From Mactra quadrangularis (Eukaryota > Mollusca > Bivalvia > Venerida > Mactridae), in NCBI GenBank assembly GCA_025267735.1, contig CM046294.1, positions 37,943,570 to 38,007,569 on the forward strand: DNA of 64,000 nt, in the 5' to 3' direction. This document shows positions 1 to 11,300 of this stretch, piece by piece. Each line of letters starts with the position of its first letter. Within the stretch, counting starts at the first letter, position 1. Below the pieces are notes generated by a model. The model saw only the letters and a list, made by a program, of their open reading frames with translations. It was not told the origin of the DNA and ran no database searches. The translations under genes were made by a program, and so were the position numbers.

Positions 1-1420
1 GGCGCATCATTTTATGTTGGTGTCTACATGTTGTTAAACGGACACCGGAAGTAAATATAGACATGCGCACGCATCGCGCTGTTACTATGAGCAGGTGCAT
101 AAAGAGATTTTGTGCTTTAAAAAGTAAATACCGCTTATTTTCTGTTATCATGGGGACTGTCGCCCCTCCCCACTGAAATATGAACATTAATAACAAGAAA
201 GCCTAAAAATTTATTACAAATAATTTAATTAAGAAACGAAGGAACAAAATGGCGTCCAAAATTGTAAACAATCACCTGCATAGCAACGTTCCAGCATGCG
301 TAATAGCTTTAGAATGCAGTAAACATCTGGGGTCCGCTAAACCAGATTCTACAAGTATCCTTATGAAACGGATCTAAAAATTGCAATGATTTTTTGTGAT
401 CATGTAAACAAGATTATGTTCTATGTACCTACATTATGCCTAGTTCACCTTGCCTCGGTGTACAGCACCGGTACTCCATGTGTACCTTTTCACAAAATTT
501 CTTACGAAAGAAAGTAATGTGAGTCAATTACATATATTACGCAGCTCAAAGACAGAAGGGTAATAATCATAAATTTTATATGATATTCAAAAAGATATTT
601 TACATAATTCAATAATATCTGGAACTGACTGGCAAAGAAAAACCCGTAACATTTAATGTTTCTAGCTTTTCACTTACGATGATTTTATAGTAAGTTTTTT
701 TTTACCTGCCACTGGTTTGGACGACGGGCAAGCCGAGATAACAACCGTCGCTCTTCCAGCATGATCCGTCTTTTCACCTTAAGATCATCGGGTGAAACCG
801 TAATAAATCGGGATGGCCAGTATTCAAAGTCAAGATGCGGTGATTCCCGGTTTAGACACTCGATTTTCTTGACGAGTCCTTACGGTTAATCCCGAATCAT
901 CGGACAGTTTGAACTAAGCGTTAAACAAATCATCTAATCTGTTTTATGTATGTGCTTTGTTTGAACATTGATTCGAGTTACAAAAAGAAATCACCGTAAA
1001 TGGACATTTTCTGTGATTATTTAAAAAATATACAAAATACTTCTGCAGAGTGGCCCTCTACAGCGCAAATCCACCGCAAAGCAACAGCTTTTGATTTTTC
1101 ATTTAGACATAATTTTAAGTAAAATTAAACTCTGCAAAGCAAGAGCCTCTGAACAGCAACACATGTACCTCCCAGTAGGTGTTGTTCAAGAGAGGTTTTA
1201 CGACAACAAAATTTGGTTTGGCCAAGCATCACTGTCAAGTTTGTTGTACAACATCTAAACAATATATGCAATATGATTTTTTATGCTCAGATACTTGAAA
1301 ACAAACACGGCATTCATGGTTTCCATTCATCTAGAACACTGTGTTTAGGTTTAATTCCAAATGCATTTGCTAGAAAATGGTGTGATTTAGGTTATACATA
1401 CTGGCTTTTTGTAATATGCA
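1..1420. other. Upstream region, no gene seen
   Basis: No reading frame with recognisable protein similarity and no clear repeat boundary. It lies upstream of the alkaline phosphatase and may hold its promoter and non-coding first exon, because the coding exon at 2304 is preceded by a splice acceptor. I could not locate that first exon. Confidence 0.5.
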
Positions 1421-1424
1421 ATAT

Positions 1425-1660
1425 ATTGTCTCGATGGGGGTACGAGTTCGAAACCCAATAGGGAAAGTTATACCCGTCCATGAAAATTTGACAATTACGT
1501 TATTTCTCCTCCATGTATAAGGTATTTGGAGAAGTTTCCGGCTTTGTGAAAGGGTAGATGAGTACTGTTTATAAACAAGGGCCCAGGAAAGCTAGGTAAG
1601 GTGCGCTGGACGCCGTTTAGTAACCTAATAATGTGTTGACACGAGGTAAACCATTTTAAA
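1425..1660 (+). mobile_element. SINE family A, old 5'-damaged copy
   Basis: Shares the family A body found intact at 26077-26367: a GTTCGAA B-box remnant, then CCATGAAAATTTGACAAT, then GGAGAAGTTTCCGGC, then GGAAAGCTAGGT and GCGCTGGACGCCGT. The tRNA-like 5' head is largely lost and no target-site duplication is visible, so this is an old insertion. Confidence 0.7.
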
Positions 1661-2287
1661 TTAAACAATTTTCTAACTCATTATCGCGACAAACAAGATA
1701 CGATGTATCTAAAAACATTTCTCCCGAACTCATTACGTAAGTCGGCTTTCCTTTTGGTCGACCATTTGCTCACCTTTCATCAAGAAGTCACTAACATTTT
1801 CTTATAATAAAGAGAAAATGCGGCCTCACGAAATACAACACACCACTACTCACCACACACACACACGTAAAACACGTTAGAAATTGTCATAGAATATGTC
1901 GTCAGATTTTTCGTGTTCTAAGGGAGTGAAGTCTTAACCCATTTATGCAACATTATACAGTTATAGTTCGAACAAAACAACAAACACTGTTTATAATAAC
2001 GATACAATAAACTAATCCACGACGAGGAACGCTCAGGATGACAATAACATAAACATGTCATATGTTTTACGATTGTTTTAGATTTTTACCATTACAAACA
2101 TGATTTACCAAAAAATGGTGGTATCCATCATGCTAATTTTATTAAAATGAATTACACACATTTATGTTTCAATACTGCCTACACCTGAAACGGATTGTCT
2201 TATTCTTAATGTTTACCTAAACACGTTTTGTTTTTTGTACGCACTATATTTCATCACTTGTCGTAAAATTTCTTCCTTTCATTTCAG
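1661..2287. other. Sequence just upstream of the alkaline phosphatase start exon
   Basis: A short CA microsatellite lies near 1856-1866. The stretch ends in a T/C-rich tract and the AG acceptor at 2286-2287. It is probably the intron between a non-coding first exon and the exon carrying the start codon. Confidence 0.45.
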
Positions 2288-2303
2288 GGTCATCTCTACC
2301 ACG

Positions 2304-5300
2304 ATGAAAGTTCCTCTCTATTTCGTATTTATAGCTGCGGTCAGCATTTTAGTCAGTACCACTAATGGTGCAGCCGGTCCTAATATACCTGACCAAGAAA
2401 AAAGTAAGTGATTCCAAATATGTAGATTCAACCATTTCACCAACATCCAACCAAGCAGGGGCGGATCCAGGATTTTTTCTAGGGGTTCGAAATTTACTAG
2501 GGAGGGGTCCGACCTTTTCTAGGTGGGTCCAAACCTCGAACCACAACATACACATTTTGTAGAAAATGCAACATATTGATAATAAAAACTACATAACCAT
2601 TAAATCTATGTTAAGCACCGAGAAACATTGCTTCATACTATGTAAAAATGACTCACAAGCAAGAAATTCACTAATGGACATGTACATTTTCCAAATTCTA
2701 GGGGGGGGGGGGGGGTCCGGACCCCCCCCCCCTAACACCCCGCGCTTGATCCGCCCATGCCTAGCCAAACCAAATTGATTATTTGTTCAACAACGTGTCA
2801 TAGTTTTACAACTTACCTATCAAGCAGTAAAAAAGAACATTTTGAACTCTATTATGCACCAGGGTTTAACGCCTTAACATCAAATTGTATGGTCTTCGTT
2901 TACCGTTTAGTTTTTGATAGAGTACTTAACCAGTTACTAGCCACATACATTCGTGCTACAGTCCCATAAACATATAAATTGCAGTGAGAGCACCGTACGG
3001 GCGCCGTGTGACCAAGCTCCGCAAGGACCCGTGCAAACTCTTGCGTACCCGTACGGACTGTTACGTTTTTACGAAGGTCCGTGAGATGAACCGTGGATAC
3101 ACATATCAGTTTCAAGTCATATCGTGAAAACAATCGTGGCCGAATATGGATTAAACATGCACATGTTCCAGCTACGGCTCCGTACGGGTGTGTTGTTTTG
3201 TGCCATGTGCGTACCGTCACCTTAATACGCAAGGCTTTCCACGGCCTATCGCTTTCTGCACGTACGGGTCCGCAACAAGCCACGATTTTATGGGACTGAG
3301 GCATTAGTGACTGACAACTACCTAACATAATGTAGAATCTTTGGAAGGCAGAAGAATGGCCGTAGAAATTTCAAGACTAACACCAAAAAAGTATGCCCTG
3401 GTTGAGAGTCGAACCTCCAACCTTTTTGTCAGAAGACCTGCTTGTTACCAACTGAGCTAGCTACACTGATTCAATAAAGCAAAAAAATGAATACGCTTGT
3501 GTACCGACCTTATATGACCCGCAGACAAAGTGTTTATTTTTCATTTTGCGAGCTATTAAAAAAAAATTATGCGAGAAAATCATGTTTTATACTGTTTCAG
3601 TTATGGTTTTATGCGTTTTAACGGGCGTTTTTTTTAAACAGGAAAACATGATAGATGCAATCAAATATTCGTAGTTTAAAAAATAGGTATCCAATAATGC
3701 ATACATAATTGTTGGTAAACGCTCTAATTGTCAAAATTATTTGCCACGTACATGTAGCATGTCAAGATTTTTTAATCTTTTCTGCTATGTACAAACTGAA
3801 TTTAACTTCAAATTAAATGTTTCGTTTGTATATCAAATTTTATGGAGTCCATTATATGACATTGGTTATACTTTTTCAACGTAATATATCTTTCAGTAAC
3901 TTTATTTTGCTTTTAAAAACGAAATAGTATTTCGTAAAAAAATAACATTTTTTGTAAAAAACGAAAAATGTACTTCGCAATGAAGAATAAACATTTGAAA
4001 AACAAGTATAACACAAGTGTTCGTAACAGCGACGTAACATTCCAAAAACAAATGTCACTTATGGTGCTCCGTAGGATTTCAATAGAAAACACTATATTTT
4101 GCAATGTTAAAAAATATATTAAAAAACATGTCAATGAACTGTTTAAAAAGGTGTTAGTATTTACGCCCTGAATATAAGATCTATGCATCAGTCAAATTAG
4201 ATTTTTAAAAAAGGAGATTTTAATACTTCGCCGTTGGTACATGTATTCATTTTTTGTGTTTTTGTAAGTTTTCAAAAAAAAACCCTTGAAAGTCTTATAT
4301 TAATACGATGCAAATTCTATTCAAGTTAGGTAAATGCATTTATAAAAAAACGTGAATCGATATTATGAATAACGTGTGTTCAAAAAGCCATAAATTTGTA
4401 TCTTATTTGCACATTTATATAATTTTGTATTTATGTTAATTTATGATAATTTATGCTAAGGTTGATTATTTTAAGAGATACTCGGCCATATAAGCTCAAT
4501 CTGATGACTAATCCATTCAGGGACAGTGTGTTAGATTCAAAACTTTAACCTACATACCTTTAAGTTTGTGAACTTTGGTCCTGAAATATTTATATGTTTA
4601 AATATAAACGTAGAAAATATTCCATATATAATATATGTATATTCATGTCGTATGTTCAAGTCGTTCACATAATCATTAGGGATGCATGTACTGGGACAGT
4701 TTCATTAAAAAACCCAATTCATTAAAACAATATTTGGGAGTGAAGTATTTTAAGAATTTAGCAGTTTAGTTAGTTTAAACGTATCTTATTGAAATATCAT
4801 CATATTCAATTAACAATATGCATAAGATTCATTAATAATAAAAGTTAGTTATCAAAGTATGTATAAATTAGTAAAATGCGAACCCCTCACAGTGCTTATA
4901 TCACGTTTTGCTACTTAACCACTGGCAACACGTAAATCACCAATCTGATTAAAACCCGATCTAAAATTTTACCGCTCGCATACTCGCTATTTTAGATCTG
5001 GCCTTTTCCAAACGAAGGTCACGTTCAGGTGACCTTTTCTCATCATAGTATTCATGACGAAATTGTTATGATACGTAACTTGTTTACATCGTCTACGTCA
5101 CGCAATTTGAAATGAGCCACCCAATCGCAGACTGTGAATAATACCGCTGTTAATTTTGCATGCAAACCTTGGTCTAAAAATAGAAATTACGAAATCAAAA
5201 TGTGATTAATAGTGTTTTCGTCTAGATGAAAGCTACGCATTGATTGGTCGACACAAAGTTCATCTCGGCGTGACCTTGCATTGACTAAGTAGAGATCCAG

Positions 5301-8300
5301 TACGACAACGCGAGTAGAACAGGATCTCTGTTTACTGAGATTGGTAAATCACGTGACGCTAGTAATACCATGTGACATTAATGTGTTGCGTGTGAAAAGT
5401 AATTTCGTTTTTTTACAAATTATTAATCTAAACTACTATTTTTTATCTTTATGTACTTTGAACATCATAATTCATTACAAGAAGACTAAATTTATTGAAA
5501 ATATTGAATTGTAGAAGAAAATATGATAAAAAGATTCGGCTCTCTGAAGGACGAATTAACAAGCGGTAGCAGTGGTAATTGTTTTAATAAAGGGAAATAA
5601 CCGCTGCGGGGAGTTTGGGTAAAATGATGTACAAACATCCCCTTGTTCACTAATTGAGTTGGCGAGTCCATTATTTAGGTACATTAATATGCATGATCTA
5701 AAGCCGCCCGGCTAGCTCAGTCTAGCAAGTCTACTGATCGAGAGGTCGTGGGTTCGATTCCCGGGCGGGGCATACTTTCGTGGAGCTTGGATATGAAATC
5801 ATTTCTACGGCCATTCTCCCTCCTACCAATAATTCTTAATAATGTAGGGCAGTTATCAGTCACTGATGAAAGTATGTGCTTAGTAGTTGGCTAACAGCTA
5901 AATCCAGATATTTAGCCTCACCAGGAACAATGAGTAGGTTGACTGACAGCCGTTATATGACGTTGTGTTGCTACTGCTTTAAACCCAACAAAAACAAACA
6001 CAAACAAACAAAGCATGACCTATACAATCAACATTATATCCCCATAACCCCGAAGCTTTTGATCAGGTTTTGTAACGAATGATGTAAACACTTAATTTAT
6101 GATCTGTATCAATGCATTTTTAGATCCAGAATATTGGAATGATTTGGCTCACAAAAACATCATGAAACGGTTTGGCGTACTACAGAATAATAACAAAGCT
6201 AAGAATGTGATACTATTTGTGGGAGATGGGATGGGGCCAACCACAGTCACTGCAGCTAGAATTCTACGAGGACAAAATATGGGGATGCCAGGTGAAGAAA
6301 CGGAACTGGAGTTTGAAAAGTTTCCAAATGTGGCGTTGTCAAAGGTAAGTGCATAACCAAACTCTCCGCAGCGGTTTTCCCATTGAATTAAATGGAATGA
6401 ATAACGACTGCCATTGCAAGTAAATTCGTCCGACAGAGAGTCAATCTCCGTAAACAGATATCCTGTAGAGCATTGCCGTACAGGATCTCTACTGTCTCCG
6501 GGGAAGGCCACGTCGAGATTAACTTTGTGTCAACCAAGCAATGCGAAGCTTTCATCTAGACGAAACACTATTAATAACATTTCGCAATTTCTATTTTTAG
6601 ACCAGGGTTTGCTAGCTTATTTAACAGCGGTATAATTCACAGTCTGCAATTGGTTAGCTCATTTCAAATTGCGTGACGTAGACGATGTAAACAAGTTACG
6701 TATCATAACAATTTCGTCATTAATATTATGATGAAAAAAAGGTCACCTGAACGTGACCTTCGTTTGGAAAAGGCCAGATCTAAATTAGCGAGTATGCGAG
6801 TGTAAAATTTTAGATCGGGTTAATCAGATTGACAGAGAGCCGAACACTTATGTCATTTCCTCTGTTAAATTTCTATATTTTTCATTAAACTTATTCTTCT
6901 TTTAGTTAATAGTGACGTTTGAAACGTGTTATGATTCATATTGTTTTTTTTTGTTTTCATTCGTGGTCAAATAAATACAAACAATGGGGGGGGGGGTTCT
7001 TGATTTATGTAAAACGGTCCCAGTTGGTTTACTTTTTGTATAAGTGATTTCTTCAACTTAGCACGTAGATTTAACAAAAGAATAGTATATCAGTTCAATA
7101 TAGGGATAAATAAATATATTCAAAAAAATTTCTGTTATTATCTATACAAAAACAAGTGAGTTATATCTATACTTTTATTCACTGAGTCACATATACTAAA
7201 TAATTAATGTTGTTTACATTGGAATAAATACTTTGAAACTGCCTCACTATATTGTAGACTTATGTGTTTCCCCTACAAACGGATTGATCCAAAATTAAAA
7301 AAGTACAATAACATGCCATGTTTTAAATACGATACGAATGGGTTTGTTTAAGCTACAGTCCCATAAACATAAAAATAGCCGTGAGGGCACCGTACGGGCG
7401 CCGTGCGATCAAGCTCCGCAAGGACCAGTACGAACTCTTGCGTACCCGTACGGACTATTACGTTTTTACCAGGGTCCCTGAGATGAGCCCAGGATACACG
7501 TATCAGTTTATGAGTCAAATCATGAACACAATCGTGGCCGAGTATGGATGAAACTCGCATATCTTCCAGCTACGGCTCCGTAAGGGTGTGCTGTTTTGTA
7601 CCATGTGCGTACCGTCACCTTAATACGCAAGGCTTCCCACGGCCTAAGACTGTCTGCACGTACGAGTCCGTAACAAGCAAGGATTTTATGGGTCTGAGGC
7701 ATTTCCTGGCTTTGCGCTGATGATATATTTTTTTAATTTCATTTACAGACTTACAATGTTGACAGACAGACGGCTGACTCTGCCGGTACGGCAACAGCTT
7801 TTCTAAGTGGAGTAAAAACTAATTATTTTTTAGTTGGTTTGAATGCTAAAACAACTGCTTTAGACTGTGAAAGCCAACATGGTAATGAAGTCACAACAAT
7901 GCTGGATTGGGCGGCATCCGCCGGTAAGTGAAATGTAGATGTTAAAAGTGCAGTACACCCTTCCTTGAAAAACACCCACTGGGAGGATAAATAGATAGAT
8001 AGATTTATTTGGTTAACACATTTACAATATACATAAAACATTACATCAAATAAGATTAAACAATAAGTATGATCAATCATGAAAAGCAAAGGTCTATGTC
8101 AAAGTACACCAATAACCTGAATAACACAAAAAGGGGAAAACCCTTATTTCCATTGTGGTCCAATGTGTTTAGAGGTTGTTGCTCTGCAATGGTTTATTTC
8201 AAGTAAAAATACACCCAAGGAAAATGTCAAACAGCTGTTGCTGTGAGAGGATTTATTGTTCTTTAGAGGGATGCTTTGTAGAGGTTATACTTGACATGTT

Positions 8301-11300
8301 AAGTGGTTGGGGACTATATAGTATACATGGGGCATGTTTGTTAATTCACATGCAACCTACATCGATAACATTAGGTTATATAGTCACGTGATCTACAGAA
8401 TATTTACCATATCTTGTTTTTCGTCAAATTCGTTTAGCAGCCAAAACTTGAATGAAAATCAAATAGCGTATAAAGTAAATGTTACGTTAATTTCTCTGAA
8501 AATTCCAACATTAGACTATCAGAGCTGTAATTCTTTTCTTGGAATTCACTGCATAAATATTTTCCATCCACATGACATGGTTTGTCGTTCGATTCTATAT
8601 TTGTGCGGAAGATATGGTTAAACGGGAACAATTCCAGTTTTTGGAGGGGGGGGGGGAGACCTTAGTATTTTTGTAGGCACTTTTTTCAGCCATTTTGTTA
8701 TTGGTTTTGGTAAAAGATGTTAGCAGGAAATAATTTCTGTATACATTATTAGCTGTTGTAGACGACGTGACTCTAGACCCTGCCCCCTATTTATTCTAGG
8801 TAAGAAGACAGGTATAGTCACCACATCCAGGATCACACACGCTACACCAGCGGCAGCCTATGCTCATGCTGCAGACAGATATTGGGAAGGAGACGTTGAC
8901 ACAAAGACTATTGTAGGTGGATGTAGAGATATTTCTCAACAATTAGTAGATGATAATAAATTTATCAACGTAAGTATATGTAAATTATACTGAGGATATT
9001 CGTCGATATCGGTGTTTGGTCTATTTTATTTCACCGATTGAGCTCAGATAACATATTTTAAAGAGTGGCATAGCCACGAGTGAAACTATCATTTTCTGAG
9101 TTCTTGCTCAAGGAAATAAGCAGTGCCCCTGGCCTTGCGGGGTTCAAATCTGGGACCTCTCGATCCCTATGCGCGTATCCTACCACAGGACTACTGCTCC
9201 CATTTACATTTCATAGTAAATTTATATAACGCGTGTGACAAAACATACATTGGAGAAAACTTCAAACCTAACAAGCAGAGTTACTCTACATAACCAGCAC
9301 ATCGCCCACACAAAACTGTATATAAATATATATATATAAAGAATAATTAAATGTAAAATAAATTCGGAAGTCGACAGTGTATGTTTTTATTTATAATTGT
9401 ATGCAGTCATCGTGAAAATTTGAACTTTATTTTATATACAATGTATACAGAAACATAAACATGTTTGTTTTCTTTGTAATAGGTATTGCTTGGAGGTGGC
9501 AGACGAACATTTATACCAAACAATGAAGTGGATCCTGAATATAACAATATTCATTCTAAACATAGACAAGATGGCCGAAACCTTATAAACGTAAGTAATC
9601 TTGGTTAGTTTTAGATTGTGACCTATCTGGTTACCGGCCCTGGGGGGCAGAGTTAATTATCAGTAGTTTAAACAATTGGTATTGCTTCTTACGAAGAAAA
9701 TGGAGTCACTCCGATTAATATAAAACAACAAAATGTCATGCGGATTACTTGGGCAATATCTTTATTAATTACAGTCCGAGAGAATGTGTACATTCAACGT
9801 GATTTAGAAGGGATACTAGCAGACTATAAATAGTTTATCAGCGATTGCCAATAAAGAACACAGGATACCCTGCACGCTCCTGTGCGTAACGCACGCTAGC
9901 GCACGCGTTTTTTAAGTCTTTCAAGAGTGTTGTATTTTTATCAACTTTTTTAATAATGAATTGCGTCGTCCCACCAGTACTGTCAGTAAGTTGATTATTA
10001 TTAAAGCTATTTGTACTGAGGGCACCTATGGCCAGTTTTCTATGTATTGTCCCAAGCTAGCGCCCCCTTGTATCCTCCATTTGATTGCTTATATACTAAT
10101 TACTCTTTTGTGTAAGAAAGAGTAACAGGGGACAAAACCCATGTAACGATTTCTTTAGAAAACTGGCCACTTGAGTAATATGTTATTCCGAATGCTACGT
10201 CACAACTTTCAACATAAAACATCACAACATACTACGTCACAACTTACAACATACTACGTCACAACTTACAACATACTACGTCACAACTTACACCATACTA
10301 CGTCAAAACTTACAACATACTACGTCACAACTTAAAACATACTACGTCACAACTTACAACATACTACGTCACAACTTACAACATACTACGTCACAACTTA
10401 CAACATACTACGTCACAACTTACAACGTCACAACTTACAACATACTACGTCACAACTTAAAACATACTACGTCAATACTTACAACATACTACATCACAAC
10501 TTACAGCATACTACGTCACAACTTACAACATACTACGTCACAACTTACAACATACTACGTCACAACTTACAACATACTACGTCACAACTTACAACATACT
10601 ACGTCACAACTTACAACATACTACGTCACAACTTACAACATACTACGTCACAACTTACAACATACTACGTCACAACTTACAACATACTACGTCACAACTT
10701 ACAACATACTACGTCACAACTTACAACATACTACGTCACAACTTACAACATACTACGTCAAAACTTACAACATACTACGTCACAACTTACAACATACTAC
10801 GTCACAACTTACAACATACTACGTCACAACTTACAACATACTACGTCAAAACTTACAACATACTACGTCAAAACTTACAACATACTACGTCAAAACTTAC
10901 AACATATAACGATTCAACTTACAACATACTACGTCAAAACTTACAACATACTACGTCACAACTTACAACATACTACGTCAAAACTTACAACATACAACGA
11001 CTCAACTTACAACATACTACGTCACAACTTACAACATACTAGGTCACAACTTGCAACATACTACGTCACAACTTACAACATTCTACGTCACAACTTACAA
11101 CATACTACGTCAAAACTTACAACTCAGATGTTTGAATATTTTACACCTTGCAAGTAGCTATGTTGTACATTTTTTTGTTTATAACAGGAATGGAAAGCTG
11201 ACAAAGACAAAAATGGATACACTAATGCATATGTATGGAATAAAAAGCAATTTGATGAAGTTGACCCTTACAATACGCAATATTTGATGGGTAAATCTTT

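Noticed and set aside
2900..3328. 142-codon minus-strand frame
   Set aside because: It lies over the CAGTCCCATAAA MITE; the second copy at 7356-7696 breaks the frame, and the other strand also shows frames.
5701..5775. Functional tRNA gene
   Set aside because: A and B boxes are present but the stems are imperfect, the sequence continues into a SINE body with TSDs, and related heads recur.
6149..6511. 120-codon minus-strand frame
   Set aside because: Antisense to ALP exon 2 and the adjoining MITE; no independent signal.
10191..11123. CRISPR-like regular array
   Set aside because: Units are contiguous 22-bp repeats without spacers, in a eukaryotic intron.
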